Origin: Oscillospiraceae bacterium | GTDB taxonomy: Bacteria > Bacillota > Clostridia > Oscillospirales > CAG-272 | Length of the DNA: 56,367 nt | NCBI GenBank assembly: GCA_015065385.1 | Contig: SVQK01000091.1 | Coordinates: 1 to 56,367 of the forward strand | Direction: 5' to 3' | Shown here: positions 23,995-33,867 of the stretch, piece after piece | Layout of the letters: every line of letters begins with the position of its first letter | Position numbering within the stretch: position 1 is the first letter of the stretch | Notes under the pieces: model-generated | What the model was told of the DNA's origin: nothing | Seen by the model: only the letters and a program-made list of their open reading frames with translations | Database searches by the model: none | Made by a program: the position numbers and the translations under genes

Positions 23995-25038
23995 ATGGCG
24001 AATCAGAACACCGTACGGGAAATCTTCTACGAACGCGAACGGCTGACCCTGTCCCCGAGGGCTTTTCTCTGCGAAAACACCCGCGGGCGCGACTGTCCCG
24101 AGGAGGAATGCGTCAACCGGACGGAATTCCAGCGGGACCGGGACCGGATCCTCCACTGCAAATCCTTCCGGCGGATGATGCACAAGACGCAGGTCTTTTT
24201 CTTCCCCGTGGACGAGCACTACCGGACGAGGCTGACGCATACCCTCGAGGTCACGCAGATCGCGCGGATCATCGCCCGGGCGCTCATGCTCAACGAGGAT
24301 CTGTGCGAAGCCGCCGCCCTCGGGCACGATCTCGGCCACACGCCCTTCGGACACAGCGGCGAGGCCGTCATGCAGGACTGCTTCGATCCCTCTTTCACCC
24401 ATTACCGGCAGAGCCTGAGAGTCGTGGAGTTCCTCGAGAAGAACGGACGCGGGCTCAATTTGACGTGGGAAGTGCGGGACGGAATCGTCAATCATTCGGG
24501 ATCGAACAAGGCCGCGACGCTGGAGGGGCGGATCATCAAATTCGCCGACCGGATCGCCTACATCAACCACGACATCGACGACTCCATCCGCGCCGGGATC
24601 ATCACGCAGGAGGACATACCCCTCCGGTTCCGTGAGATCCTCGGAAGCGGCCATTCCGAGCGGATCAACACCATGGTGTCCTCCGTGATCGAGGCGAGCC
24701 GCGGCGGGGAGGATATCGCCATGACGCCAGAGATCGGCGAGGCGACGGAAGGGCTGAGACAGTTCCTGTTTGAAAACGTCTACCACAACCCCGTCGCCAA
24801 GCGGGAGGAGAGCAAGGCGCGTCAGCTGATCGAACGGCTGTACCGGTATTTCTGCGAGAACCCGGCGAAAATGCCCCCGTTCTATTATGAAAACACGGCG
24901 AACGAATCCGTGGGCCGGTGCGTCTGCGATTATATTGCCGGCATGACCGACCGGTACGCCGTGGATCTGTACAAGGATCTCTTTATTCCGAAGGAATGGG
25001 AGACACCGATCGCAGCCCCCGGATCCGGCCGGGACTGA
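23995..25038 (+). CDS. dgt: Deoxyguanosinetriphosphate triphosphohydrolase-like HD protein
   Basis: A 347-aa HD-domain hydrolase. Metal-binding residues lie in LTHTLEVTQIARIIARAL (His82) and AALGHDLGHTPFGHSGE (His111-Asp112), with a later Asp in IKFADRIAYINHDIDD. The N-terminal RTEFQRDRDRILHCKSFRR is typical of dGTPase-like proteins, which cleave dNTPs to nucleoside and triphosphate. In Clostridia this gene commonly precedes dnaG and rpoD, as here (43 bp before dnaG). ATG 23995 was chosen over 23968 because GGAGCG lies before it and the likely transcription start would remove the earlier ATG. Confidence 0.9.
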   Translation: MANQNTVREIFYERERLTLSPRAFLCENTRGRDCPEEECVNRTEFQRDRDRILHCKSFRRMMHKTQVFFFPVDEHYRTRLTHTLEVTQIARIIARALMLNEDLCEAAALGHDLGHTPFGHSGEAVMQDCFDPSFTHYRQSLRVVEFLEKNGRGLNLTWEVRDGIVNHSGSNKAATLEGRIIKFADRIAYINHDIDDSIRAGIITQEDIPLRFREILGSGHSERINTMVSSVIEASRGGEDIAMTPEIGEATEGLRQFLFENVYHNPVAKREESKARQLIERLYRYFCENPAKMPPFYYENTANESVGRCVCDYIAGMTDRYAVDLYKDLFIPKEWETPIAAPGSGRD

Positions 25039-25081
25039 GGCTCCGGAATCAAGAATACGCCCCCGGGGAGGTGAGGAGTCC

Positions 25082-26851
25082 ATGATCCCGTCGTCCGTGA
25101 TCGACGACATCAAATTCCGCTGCGATATCGAGAGCGTGGTGTCGTCCTATGTGACGCTCAAGCGCACGGGCGTCAACCTCAAGGGACTCTGCCCGTTCCA
25201 CAGCGAGAAGACTCCTTCCTTCACCGTCTATCCGGGAACCCAGAGCTATTACTGCTTCGGATGCGGCGCGGCGGGGGACGTGATCACCTTCATTATGAAG
25301 GAGGAGAACCTCGACTACCGCAACGCTGTGGAATTCCTCGCCAAACGCGCGGGGATCGCGCTCCCGGACTTTGACGACGGGGACGTCCGACCGAAGGGGC
25401 CGGGCCGGACTCGGATTTTACAGATGAACCTCGAAGCCGCGAAGTATTACCGCAGCATGCTCTGGGACGAGCGGATCGGCGCGCCCGGCAGGCAGTACCT
25501 CGCAGAGAGGCAGCTGTCCATGGGCGCGGTGAAGCGGTTCGGGCTGGGCTATTCCCCGCGGGACGGCGGCTCCATGCTGCGCCATCTCAAGGACCTCGGC
25601 TTCACGGGAGAGGAGATCAAGACCGGATATTTCGCCGGGGAGAACGAGCGCGGTTACTACGACTATTTCCGCGGGCGGGTCATGTTCCCCATCATCGACG
25701 TGCAGGGCAACGTGATCGCCTTCGGAGGGCGGGTGCTGGACGATTCCAAGCCCAAATACCTGAACACCTCCGACACGCCGGCCTTCCGGAAGACGAAGAA
25801 TCTCTTCGCCCTCAACTACGCCCGGAATACGGACGCGGGATACTTTATCCTGTGCGAGGGCTACATGGACGTCATCACCCTCCACGACGCGGGATTCGGC
25901 ATGGCCGTGGCCTCCCTCGGGACCGCCTTCACCGAGGAACAGGCGCGGATCATCAAGAAATACGTCCCGAAGGTCATCCTGTCCTACGACAGCGACGAGG
26001 CGGGACAGAAGGCGGCAAACCGGGCGATCGGCATCCTCGAGAAGGTCGGTGTGGAGCCGAAGATCCTCCGGATGAGCGGCGCGAAGGACCCGGACGAATT
26101 CATCAAAAAATACGGCGCGGACCGCTTCCGCTCCCTGATCGAGGGCTCCTCGGGCAAGTTCGAGTTCATGATGGACGGCGTCAAAGCCCGGCACGCGCTG
26201 GACGATCCGGCGGAGCGGGTGAAGGCGCTGGACGAGGTGTCCTCCTATCTCGCCGGGATCTGGTCGAACGTGGAGCGCGACATCGACACCGAGCGGGCGG
26301 CCAAGGCGTTTTCCGTCGATCCGAAAAGCCTCGCCGCGGACGTCGCCTCAAAGCGGAGAAAGAACGCGAAGGACGCCGACCGGAAACGGACCGGAGAGCT
26401 GATCCGCGTGACGGCGGGTACGGGGGATCGGGTCAATCCGGATTTCGCCCGCGCGCCGAAAGCGGCCAGACTGGAGGAAGCCGTCCTCGGAATGCTTCTG
26501 CTCCATCCCGACTACCTGTCGCGGGAACCGGGCGGGGCGCGGGCGCGGGAGGAGGATTTCGTGACGGGCCTTGGCAGACGGCTTTTCGCCTTCATCCGGG
26601 ACAACGCCGCGGGCTCGGCCTTCCAGTTCGGGCTGCTGAACGAGGCATTCACGGCGGACGAGGTGGCGCGGGCGGCGAGAATGCAGACCGAGCGGGCGGA
26701 GCTGTCGGTGAATGACGGGAAATCCTACGACACCTACGTTCTTGCCCTCAGGGAAGAAGCGGCGAAACGGCAGCCGGAGGAAGACAGCCTCGAAGCGGTC
26801 CTGAAACGGCGCAGAGCAGCGGACGGATCCGATCAATACATACAGGAGTGA
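25082..26851 (+). CDS. dnaG: DNA primase
   Basis: A 589-aa primase. The N-terminal zinc finger has Cys37, His40 ([13 protein letters not shown]) and Cys58, Cys61 ([13 protein letters not shown]). The catalytic core contains YNSPRDGG-like [11 protein letters not shown] and [21 protein letters not shown] as two separate family motifs, and the TOPRIM domain has [16 protein letters not shown] with its Glu and [13 protein letters not shown] with DxD. The C-terminal helicase-binding part (~440-589) is divergent, as is common. DnaG makes the RNA primers for replication. GGGGAGGTGAGGAG precedes ATG 25082. Middle gene of the dgt-dnaG-rpoD cluster; the rpoD start follows 5 bp after its stop. Confidence 0.96.
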   Translation: MIPSSVIDDIKFRCDIESVVSSYVTLKRTGVNLKGLCPFHSEKTPSFTVYPGTQSYYCFGCGAAGDVITFIMKEENLDYRNAVEFLAKRAGIALPDFDDGDVRPKGPGRTRILQMNLEAAKYYRSMLWDERIGAPGRQYLAERQLSMGAVKRFGLGYSPRDGGSMLRHLKDLGFTGEEIKTGYFAGENERGYYDYFRGRVMFPIIDVQGNVIAFGGRVLDDSKPKYLNTSDTPAFRKTKNLFALNYARNTDAGYFILCEGYMDVITLHDAGFGMAVASLGTAFTEEQARIIKKYVPKVILSYDSDEAGQKAANRAIGILEKVGVEPKILRMSGAKDPDEFIKKYGADRFRSLIEGSSGKFEFMMDGVKARHALDDPAERVKALDEVSSYLAGIWSNVERDIDTERAAKAFSVDPKSLAADVASKRRKNAKDADRKRTGELIRVTAGTGDRVNPDFARAPKAARLEEAVLGMLLLHPDYLSREPGGARAREEDFVTGLGRRLFAFIRDNAAGSAFQFGLLNEAFTADEVARAARMQTERAELSVNDGKSYDTYVLALREEAAKRQPEEDSLEAVLKRRRAADGSDQYIQE

Positions 26852-26856
26852 GCGAT

Positions 26857-27954
26857 ATGGACAACGAAAAGAAAATGGACGTGCAGGGCCTGATCGAAAA
26901 GGGCAAGAGCCAGGGATCCCTTTCCTCGAGCGATATCATGGAGGCCGTGGACCTCTCCGGATACGACGTCGATCAGGTGGAAAAGCTCTATGAGACGCTT
27001 GAATCCAGCGGGATCGAGGTCAACTACCTGAGCGACGATTTCGAAGGTCCCTCCGGCGCGGATGTGGACGTCGAGGAAAACGAGGACATCGACAAGGTGC
27101 TGGCGGACGACGGCGTGGCCGTGGACGACCCGGTGCGGATGTACCTGAAGGATATCGGCAAGATCCCGCTTCTGACGCCCGAGCGCGAGACGTGGCTCGC
27201 CGAGAAGATCGCGGAGGGTGACGAGAGCGCGAAGAACGAGCTGGTGGAAGCCAACCTCCGTCTCGTGGTCAGCATCGCCAAGAAGTATGTCGGCAAGGGC
27301 ATGTACTTCCTCGACCTGATTCAGGAGGGCAACCTCGGACTGATCAAGGCCGTGGAGAAGTTCGACCACACCAAGGGCTACAAGTTCTCCACCTACGCCA
27401 CATGGTGGATCCGGCAGGCCATCACCCGCGCCATCGCCGATCAGGCAAGGACGATCCGCATCCCCGTCCACATGGTGGAGACGATCCACCGCGTGTCCCG
27501 CACCTCCCGGCAGCTTTTGCAGGAGTACGGCCGGGAGCCCACCATCGAGGAGATCGCGGAAAAGCTCGGCATGTCGGCGGACAAGGTCCGGGAGATCATG
27601 AAGGCCGCACAGGATCCCGTCTCCCTCGAAACGCCGATCGGCGAAGAGGACGACAGCCACCTCGGCGACTTCATTCAGGACGACAGCACCCCGACGCCCG
27701 CCGAAGCCGTCTCCTCCCAGCTTCTGAAAGAACAGCTCAACAAGGTGCTCCACACTCTGACTCCCCGCGAAGAGCAGGTCATCAAGCTCCGCTTCGGTCT
27801 GGATGATGGACGGACCCGCACGCTGGAAGAGGTCGGGCGCGAATTCAACATCACGAGAGAGCGCATCCGTCAGATCGAGGCGAAAGCTCTGAGAAAGCTC
27901 CGCCATCAGAGCCGCTCGAAGATTCTGAAAGGATTCCTCAACGATATCAACTGA
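26857..27954 (+). CDS. rpoD: Primary sigma factor RpoD (SigA)
   Basis: A 365-aa sigma-70. A short N-terminal region 1.1-like part (~1-80), region 1.2 ([17 protein letters not shown]), region 2 ([57 protein letters not shown]), region 3 and region 4 ([34 protein letters not shown]) are all present. Region 2.4 and 4.2 match housekeeping sigma-A, which fits the TTGACA/TATAAT promoters seen through the window. The start at 26857 has AGGAG 8 bp upstream. A second sigma-70 gene follows after 55 bp. Because this copy sits directly behind dnaG in the standard order it is the best candidate for the true SigA. Confidence 0.95.
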   Translation: MDNEKKMDVQGLIEKGKSQGSLSSSDIMEAVDLSGYDVDQVEKLYETLESSGIEVNYLSDDFEGPSGADVDVEENEDIDKVLADDGVAVDDPVRMYLKDIGKIPLLTPERETWLAEKIAEGDESAKNELVEANLRLVVSIAKKYVGKGMYFLDLIQEGNLGLIKAVEKFDHTKGYKFSTYATWWIRQAITRAIADQARTIRIPVHMVETIHRVSRTSRQLLQEYGREPTIEEIAEKLGMSADKVREIMKAAQDPVSLETPIGEEDDSHLGDFIQDDSTPTPAEAVSSQLLKEQLNKVLHTLTPREEQVIKLRFGLDDGRTRTLEEVGREFNITRERIRQIEAKALRKLRHQSRSKILKGFLNDIN

Positions 27955-28009
27955 AGCGCGTGAGAGAAACGGCCCCGGACGCGCGGAACGAAGAAACGGA
28001 GGATGCCGA

Positions 28010-29137
28010 ATGAACAGTCAGGATACAGACAGGATTCAGGCCGGGGAGGGCATGGACATTCCGGAGGACGACATCGCTGAACCCGAAGAGGACGAAATAG
28101 ACGAACCCGACGAGGAAGAAATGAAGGAAGACGCCGAGTGGTCCTTTCCCGTTCCGGACGTGATCACGGACGAGATGCTCGGCGGGGAAGAGGAGGAGCC
28201 GGAGGAGGTTCTTCCCCTGAGCGCGGAGGCTCTCGAGGAGATCACCGGCGAGGCGGAACAGTTCGCGGACGCCGAGGACATGGAAAAAGCCCTCGAACAG
28301 GACGGGATCATCGTGGACGCGCCGGTGAGTATGTACCTGCGCGAGATCCACGCCTACCCCCTCCTGACCCCGGAGGAGGAAGCCGCGCTCGGGCGGGCCA
28401 TGGCGGAAGGGGACGACGACGCGAAGGAGCGCATGATCGAGGCGAATCTGCGTCTGGTCGTCTCCGTGGCGAAGCGGTTCGAAGGACGCGGCCTCTCCCT
28501 GAGCGACCTGATTCAGGAGGGGAACCTCGGCCTGATGAAGGCGGCGGACAAATACGACTACTCGAAGGGCTACCGCTTCTCCACCTACGCCACATGGTGG
28601 ATCCGGCAGGCCGTCAGCCGCGCCATCGCCGACCAGAGCCGCACCATCCGCATTCCCGTTCACATGGTGGAGAGCATCTACCGGGTGACGAGGAGCCAGC
28701 GGGAACTGACCCAGAAGAACGGACGGGAGCCCACCGTGGACGAGATTGCCGAGGACACCGGCATGTCGGAGGACAAGGTGCAGGAGGTCATGCGCATCGC
28801 GTCGGATCCGGTCTCGCTGGAAATGCCCGTGGGAGAGTCCGACGACAGCCATCTCGAGGATACCATTCCCGACCGGGGCAATCCCACGCCGGAGGAAGCA
28901 GCGTCCTTCCGCCTGCTGAAGGAGCAGCTCACGCTGGTTCTCTCGTACCTGAGCCCGCGGGAGGAGAAGATCCTGCGGCTCCGGTTCGGACTGGAGGACG
29001 GCGTGGCGCATACGCTCGAGGAAGTGGGGCAGACCTTCAGCATTACAAGGGAGCGCATCCGGCAGATCGAGAGCAAGGCGCTGCGGAAACTCAAAACCAT
29101 GCTCCGGGACAGAAAGATGGACGATTATCTGAGCTGA
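28010..29137 (+). CDS. Second primary-type sigma-70 factor (RpoD paralog)
   Basis: A 375-aa sigma factor with all regions of a group 1/2 sigma-70: region 1.2 [17 protein letters not shown], region 2 [19 protein letters not shown] and [19 protein letters not shown], region 3 [19 protein letters not shown], region 4 [17 protein letters not shown] and [18 protein letters not shown]. The first ~100 residues are strikingly acidic ([20 protein letters not shown]) and differ from the preceding paralog. The -10 and -35 reading helices are close to those of RpoD, so it should read similar promoters. It starts 55 bp after rpoD with GGAGGATGCCGA before the ATG and no visible promoter, so both are probably one transcript. 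It may serve as an alternative group 2 sigma. Confidence 0.92.
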   Translation: MNSQDTDRIQAGEGMDIPEDDIAEPEEDEIDEPDEEEMKEDAEWSFPVPDVITDEMLGGEEEEPEEVLPLSAEALEEITGEAEQFADAEDMEKALEQDGIIVDAPVSMYLREIHAYPLLTPEEEAALGRAMAEGDDDAKERMIEANLRLVVSVAKRFEGRGLSLSDLIQEGNLGLMKAADKYDYSKGYRFSTYATWWIRQAVSRAIADQSRTIRIPVHMVESIYRVTRSQRELTQKNGREPTVDEIAEDTGMSEDKVQEVMRIASDPVSLEMPVGESDDSHLEDTIPDRGNPTPEEAASFRLLKEQLTLVLSYLSPREEKILRLRFGLEDGVAHTLEEVGQTFSITRERIRQIESKALRKLKTMLRDRKMDDYLS

Positions 29138-29426
29138 CGTCTCCCGGGCTGAGCCGCCGAAAATTGTCGCTTTCGCCAAGGAAGGGGCGGGTTGCCCTGT
29201 GAAACAACGACAAAAATAACGTCGCCTTTGCCGAAAATCAGCGCGGTTTCTTGTGTAAGATTGCCAAACGAATCCGCGGCGTCGGACCGGCGGAAAACCG
29301 GGCGGCGGATTGTTTACAGAAAAGACGTACAAAAAACGCTTGACAGATTTGCCTTTTTCGTGTACAATATCAGAAGACAAAATAGGGCGCATTATGAATT
29401 CCCTGATTCCATTTAGGAGGATCGAA
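29138..29426 (+). other. Intergenic leader region before the solute-binding lipoprotein
   Basis: 289 bp without a gene. It holds the strong promoter at 29340-29368. A weak inverted pair TTGTCG/CGACAA near 29166 and 29206 is followed by AAAAAT and could end the sigma operon transcript, but the loop is long. Nothing else was recognised. Confidence 0.4.
29340..29368 (+). promoter_or_regulatory. Sigma-A promoter of the solute-binding lipoprotein
   Basis: TTGACA at 29340-29345 and TACAAT at 29363-29368, 17 bp apart. The flanks AACGCTTGAC and CGTGTACAATAT recur at the sialate O-acetylesterase promoter (52370-52398). Confidence 0.85.
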
Positions 29427-31142
29427 ATGGTTAAGAAGCTCGTATCCCTCGTCCTCGCAGCCGTCATGGTGCTCGGCATGATGGCGGGTTGTTCTACCAA
29501 TACAGAGGACATCGACGTGGAGGCCGCTGACACCGAGGCCACCAGCCGCGTCGCGCTGACGCTCACCATGTGGCTTCCCAGCGAAAATACCACTCCCGAG
29601 GCTGAGGAGGCCGTTTCCGCCGCTCTCAACCGCCTCACGCAGGCGAAGTACGATACCGCTCTCGAGCTGAAATGGATTCCCCGCGCGCAGTACGCGGACG
29701 CCGTTGACGCCAGAATGCAGGAAATCACCGATATGATCGAGGCGGAAGAACAGGCTGCCGAGGAATACAGAAAGTGGGTCAAGGAGCAGAAGGCGCAGGG
29801 CATCGAGGTCGAAGAACCCGCGGAAGAGGAAGAGACCGAAGAGACCCTTCCCCTCGAGGACGAGACCATCGTCAACGAACTGGGCATCACCATCACCAAG
29901 TACCCGGAAGTCGGCCCGAAGCAGTTCGATATTTTCCTTGTCACCAGCTATCAGCAGTACAATGACTACATCGAGAACGAGCTGATCCAGCAGCTGGACG
30001 GCGAGCTCTCCGGCAACTCCAAGCTGCTGAAGACCTACATTTACCCCACCTATCTCGATCTGGCCAACGTGTCCGGTACCTACGGCATTCCGAACAACCA
30101 TCCGGTCGGCGAGTATCAGTACCTTCTTGTGAACAAGGAACTGGTAGACAAGTACGACTATGATCCCGACGCCCTGACCTCCGTGCTGAAGTGCGGCGAG
30201 TTCATCAAGGACATCGGCAACCAGGTGAAGGCCGGCAAGCTCGAAGGCGTCGTTCCGCTGCTCGGCGAAGTCGAAGCCTCCAACATGCACTACTTCGGCC
30301 TCCACGAGGATAAGCAGGAGTGGTCCATGATCGCCAACCAGATCACCAACTCCATGAACTACTCCAGCCCCTGTATCCCGAAGTCCATCTTCTCCACCAA
30401 CGTGTACATCAACACCGTCGGTCTGATGAAGGAACTGGGCGAGCTCGGCTATATCGGCGACGGAACCGTGAAGGACGGCGAGAAGTTCGCGGTTGGCGTG
30501 ATCCCCGGCGATCCCACCTCCATCGCGGAATATGAGGACGAGTACTACGTCAAGGCGTACTCCAAGCCGATGATGACCGAAGAGGACGTGTTCGGCGCGA
30601 TGTTCGCCGTGTCCTCCTACTCCAAGAGCCTTGCCCGCTCCATGGAAATCATCACCTACCTCAACACCTCCACCGATATCCGCACCATTCTCCAGTACGG
30701 CGCGCAGGGCGTTCACTGGGACTACACTACCGAGGACAGCAAGGATACCATCAAGATCCTCTCCAAGGATTATCAGATGCGCCTCACCGACACCGGCAAC
30801 GTCTACATGACTTATCCGGGCGCCGGCAGACCGATGAGCGACTGGGACGCCGGCAAGGCCATGAACCTTGACATGATTTCCAGCCCCTTCATCAAGTTCC
30901 CGGGCGTTGTCACCGAAGAGAACACGCCTTACCTCGAGGAGCTGCTTGAGCTCTCCAAGGAATACAAGGCCAGAATGGAAGCCTGCCCCTTCGCCGAGTG
31001 GGATGACTTTGTAACCGAAGTCAAGAAGGAAATCAAGGCCAACGAGCTGATTTCCAAGAACCTTCTCGACAACACCGGCGAAGTGTCCACCTCCATCCTC
31101 GGATTCTACAACGAGTGGCACGACGAATACTACCCGAACTGA
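29427..31142 (+). CDS. Extracellular solute-binding lipoprotein (ABC transporter, family 1-like)
   Basis: A 571-aa lipoprotein. The signal peptide ends in a lipobox LGMMAGC with Cys22 as the lipid anchor. The mature part is a periplasmic-binding-protein fold (LTLTMWLPSENTTPEAEEAV early, later FDIFLVTSYQQYND and GIPNNHPVGEYQYLLVNKEL). Residues ~95-145 hold a charged, acidic insertion (EEYRKWVKEQKAQGIEVEEP then a run of Glu and Thr) not usual for the family. ATG 29427 follows AGGAGG by 6 bp and the codon choice is strongly C/G-ending, suggesting high expression. No permease or ATPase gene is adjacent, so the transporter partner lies elsewhere. Likely substrate is a carbohydrate, by analogy and context only. 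Confidence 0.85.
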   Translation: MVKKLVSLVLAAVMVLGMMAGCSTNTEDIDVEAADTEATSRVALTLTMWLPSENTTPEAEEAVSAALNRLTQAKYDTALELKWIPRAQYADAVDARMQEITDMIEAEEQAAEEYRKWVKEQKAQGIEVEEPAEEEETEETLPLEDETIVNELGITITKYPEVGPKQFDIFLVTSYQQYNDYIENELIQQLDGELSGNSKLLKTYIYPTYLDLANVSGTYGIPNNHPVGEYQYLLVNKELVDKYDYDPDALTSVLKCGEFIKDIGNQVKAGKLEGVVPLLGEVEASNMHYFGLHEDKQEWSMIANQITNSMNYSSPCIPKSIFSTNVYINTVGLMKELGELGYIGDGTVKDGEKFAVGVIPGDPTSIAEYEDEYYVKAYSKPMMTEEDVFGAMFAVSSYSKSLARSMEIITYLNTSTDIRTILQYGAQGVHWDYTTEDSKDTIKILSKDYQMRLTDTGNVYMTYPGAGRPMSDWDAGKAMNLDMISSPFIKFPGVVTEENTPYLEELLELSKEYKARMEACPFAEWDDFVTEVKKEIKANELISKNLLDNTGEVSTSILGFYNEWHDEYYPN

Positions 31143-31192
31143 GTTCAGACGAATCCCGGAGACGGGACGAACGCTTCACAACAACTGAAACA

Positions 31193-31228
31193 GGAGCCGC
31201 AGCAGAACAACATGTTGCGGCTCCCTTT
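31193..31228 (+). terminator. Rho-independent terminator of the lipoprotein gene
   Basis: GGAGCCGCA (31193-31201) pairs with TGCGGCTCC (31215-31223), then CTTTT. Confidence 0.85.
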
Positions 31229-31267
31229 TGCAGAAGTCGATCTTTCATGAGGAAAAGAGGTTCCGAT

Positions 31268-32362
31268 ATGAAGAAAATAGGCATTGTCGGCTGCGGAAAC
31301 ATCAGCGGCATCTACATGACCAACATCGGCACGAAGTTCAAGAACATTGTCATCGCGGGCATCTGCGACCTGATCCGGGAAAAGGCGGAGAACCGCTCGG
31401 CAGAGTTCGGCGGCCTGCGCATCTATCGGGATATGTACGAGATTTTTGCTGATCCCGAAGTGGATATCGTTCTGAACATCACCCGCCCGAACGACCACTA
31501 CGGCGTGACCAAAGCCGCCCTTGAAGCGGGGAAAAGCGTTTATTCCGAGAAGCCCCTCGCCACGAATATGGATGACGCGCGGGAGCTCGTCGAGCTGGCG
31601 AAGAGCAAAGGCCTGACCCTCGGCGGCGCGCCCGACACCTTCATGGGAGCCGGGATCCAGACAGCCCGCCGCCTGATCGACGAGGGAACCATCGGACGGC
31701 CGATCGGCGCGACGGCGCACTTCCTCGGACACGGTCCCGAAGGCTGGCATCCGGACCCGGAGTTTTTCTACAAGCGGGGCGGCGGTCCCATGCTCGATAT
31801 GGGCCCGTATTACATCACCTGCCTTGTGAACCTTTTAGGCAAGGCGGACTGGGTCACGGCGTTCGGCTCGATCTCCTTCCCGCAGCGGGTCATCGGAAGC
31901 GAACCGCACCGGGGCGAGGTGATCGACGTGGAGGTGGATACTTTTACCTCCGGCGCGATCCGGTTTGCCTCCGGAGCCGTGGCGTCCTTCACTGCCTCGT
32001 TCGACTCCTACACGGATTTCAGCGAGTACATCGAAATCTTCGGGGAAAAGGGTTCCATCCGCGTGCCCGACCCCAACACCTTCAACGGCCCTGTCCGTCT
32101 GCTCCTGCCCGGCGGGAAGTATGAGGAGGTGCCGCTCGATCCCGGATTTACGAACAATTCCCGCTCGCTGGGACTCTCCGATATGGCCTCCGCCATGGAA
32201 GAGGGGCGGTTCCACAGGGCGAACTACATGCAGCAGCTCCATGTGCTCGATATCATGACCGCCTTCGAGCGGAGCAGCAGGGCGAACGCCCCGGTGGAGA
32301 TCACCTCTCCCTTCGAGCGTCAGCCCGCCGTCGATCCGGATCAGATCTGCGGAACGTATTAA
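31268..32362 (+). CDS. Gfo/Idh/MocA-family NAD(P)-dependent oxidoreductase
   Basis: A 364-aa dehydrogenase. The N-terminal Rossmann fold has GIVGCGNISGIYMTNIG; the EKP motif is VYSEKPLATNMDDARELVEL with the catalytic Lys, and the C-terminal beta-sheet domain carries GGGPMLDMGPYYITCLVNLL. Members oxidise or reduce sugars, inositols or sugar acids; the exact substrate cannot be read from sequence. AAGAGG at ~31254-31259 precedes ATG 31268. It follows the solute-binding lipoprotein but a terminator at 31193 separates them, so it probably relies on read-through or an unseen promoter. The setting fits carbohydrate use. Confidence 0.9.
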   Translation: MKKIGIVGCGNISGIYMTNIGTKFKNIVIAGICDLIREKAENRSAEFGGLRIYRDMYEIFADPEVDIVLNITRPNDHYGVTKAALEAGKSVYSEKPLATNMDDARELVELAKSKGLTLGGAPDTFMGAGIQTARRLIDEGTIGRPIGATAHFLGHGPEGWHPDPEFFYKRGGGPMLDMGPYYITCLVNLLGKADWVTAFGSISFPQRVIGSEPHRGEVIDVEVDTFTSGAIRFASGAVASFTASFDSYTDFSEYIEIFGEKGSIRVPDPNTFNGPVRLLLPGGKYEEVPLDPGFTNNSRSLGLSDMASAMEEGRFHRANYMQQLHVLDIMTAFERSSRANAPVEITSPFERQPAVDPDQICGTY

Positions 32363-32374
32363 CAGAACAAATGA

Positions 32375-32407
32375 GGGGGAGGACTTTTCGAAAAGAGTTC
32401 CTCCCCC
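32375..32407 (+). terminator. Hairpin after the Gfo/Idh/MocA gene, possible terminator
   Basis: GGGGGAGGA pairs with TCCTCCCCC around an inner CTTTTCGAAAAG stem. No T-run follows, so termination is uncertain. Confidence 0.4.
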
Positions 32408-32447
32408 GCCTCCTGTCCGGATTTGGCGGGACGGGCTCGCCGGATCC

Positions 32448-33623
32448 TTACGGATTCTCTCCCTGAGCGGAGAGCCAGTCGGCATAGCGCGGAATCACAG
32501 ACAGCGCGGCGTCGAGCTCCGGCGTTCTCCGGTTTCCGACGGATGACATCATACTGCGGAATACCGCACCGTCTTCATACCGGTAGAGATCGGTCGTGTC
32601 GAACGTCGTTTCCTTCAAGTACGGCGCGGTATAGCTGTGTACGCCGGTGTCGGCGAGACGGTTCTGCCGGTCCGCGCAGGCAAGCGTTTTTGCAAGGCAC
32701 TCCGCCGAGAGGGAAAACGCGCCGTTCATGTCCGTTTCCATCCGAATGGCGAAGACGGTGCGCCAGAAATGCAGATCAAAGAGGTTCCTGGTCACACCGA
32801 GGGTGTTTTCGTCCGGAATCACGGTTTCAAGAAAATCCGCGTAGGCGGTCAGTACGGAATAACTGTGCGCTGCATTTTCCGGGATGGCCGAGACGGTCGT
32901 CGCCGCGTGAATGATGAGATCGGTCATGGATTCGAGAAAGGCAAGGAGCCCGTCCCCGAGCGGCTTCCACGAATCCGTCAGATTTTTCGCCGCGAGCCGT
33001 TCCCTGCAAACTGTAACCGACTGCTGACGGTTCACGAGGGCTGCCGCCTTTTCCTGCTCCCCCGTTTCCCAGTACAGAATCAGAAGATCCGTGACGGTCG
33101 TTTCGTAGGCGGGACTGGACAGCGGAAAGGTGAGCGCTCTCTCGTTGACCAGTATCGCTTCCTTCCAATACGGATTTTTCCGGTTTGCCTCCGTGTCCGG
33201 GCGGATGTACGGATCCTCCGAGGTCGTGTAGGCCGACGCGCCGAGCTTCCACCCGGCATCGTACAGCGCGCATCCCAGCCGCGCCAACAGCTCTCCGCTT
33301 GCGGGGAATTCGTCGACTGCGGCGCGCAGCATGGAAAGCCGTTCCTCAACATTCTCGTCCCGTCGGTGAAACAGCGAGTCCGCGCGTTCGCAGATTTCCC
33401 GGATCCGCTTTTCCCGTATTCCGTCGTACCCGAACAGATCGTCGATGGATACGCCGAAATAATTGGCCAGCGCGGGGATTGTCTCCATGTCGGGATAGCC
33501 CGCCCTCGATTCCCACTTGCTCACCGCCTGACCGGACACGCCGAGAGCCGCGGCTATCTGCTCCTGCGTCACCCCGTCTCTCCGTCTCAGTTCCCGGATC
33601 TTATCTCCGATTTTCAGTTCCAT
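32448..33623 (-). CDS. XRE-family helix-turn-helix regulator with long C-terminal sensor part
   Basis: A 391-aa protein. Residues 1-65 are a Cro/C1-type HTH (IGDKIRELRRRDGVTQEQIA, ALGVSGQAVSKWESRAGYPD, LANYFGVSIDDLFGYD). Residues ~75-391 are mostly helical, with TPR-like segments (SMLRAAVDEFPASGELLARL, LLILYWETGEQEKAAAL), as in many Clostridia regulators where that part senses a ligand or partner. The ATG at 33623 has AAAGGAGA upstream and a promoter at 33668-33696. It is transcribed away from the MBOAT operon, which it might control. Ligand unknown. Confidence 0.85.
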   Translation of the reverse strand: MELKIGDKIRELRRRDGVTQEQIAAALGVSGQAVSKWESRAGYPDMETIPALANYFGVSIDDLFGYDGIREKRIREICERADSLFHRRDENVEERLSMLRAAVDEFPASGELLARLGCALYDAGWKLGASAYTTSEDPYIRPDTEANRKNPYWKEAILVNERALTFPLSSPAYETTVTDLLILYWETGEQEKAAALVNRQQSVTVCRERLAAKNLTDSWKPLGDGLLAFLESMTDLIIHAATTVSAIPENAAHSYSVLTAYADFLETVIPDENTLGVTRNLFDLHFWRTVFAIRMETDMNGAFSLSAECLAKTLACADRQNRLADTGVHSYTAPYLKETTFDTTDLYRYEDGAVFRSMMSSVGNRRTPELDAALSVIPRYADWLSAQGENP

Positions 33624-33667
33624 TTTATGTCTCCTTTGCATCGTGATGTACCGGCCGGTTCGGTTTC

Positions 33668-33696
33668 AGTATATCGGAGAAACGGGCGAAAGTCAA
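33668..33696 (-). promoter_or_regulatory. Sigma-A promoter of the XRE regulator
   Basis: Minus strand TTGACT (33696-33691) and TATACT (33673-33668), 17 bp apart. An inverted pair AACAA/TTGTT (33695-33699 and 33708-33712) overlaps the -35 and could be an autoregulatory site. Confidence 0.65.
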
Positions 33697-33777
33697 CAAT
33701 CCATTCGTTGTTTGATTTCCCACGGACCGTGGAGCGGGAGACAGCCTCACTTTCCCCGCTGATATTGCGAAAACCTC

Positions 33778-33806
33778 TTGCAATCCGGCTGCAAATACGC
33801 TACAAT
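33778..33806 (+). promoter_or_regulatory. Sigma-A promoter of the O-acetylation operon
   Basis: TTGCAA at 33778-33783 and TACAAT at 33801-33806, 17 bp apart, 62 bp before the MBOAT start. Confidence 0.7.
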
Positions 33807-33867
33807 AAACCAAATAGCCTCATTGGAATCGCATCCCACCCTCCGCCGCGGCGGAGAAAGGAAGTTC

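Noticed and set aside
27947-29944. 665-aa minus-strand open frame
   Set aside because: Shadow across the second sigma gene, a promoter and the lipoprotein gene; no recognisable domain.
29370-31121. 583-aa minus-strand open frame
   Set aside because: Shadow of the solute-binding lipoprotein gene, which has a promoter, ribosome site and lipobox.
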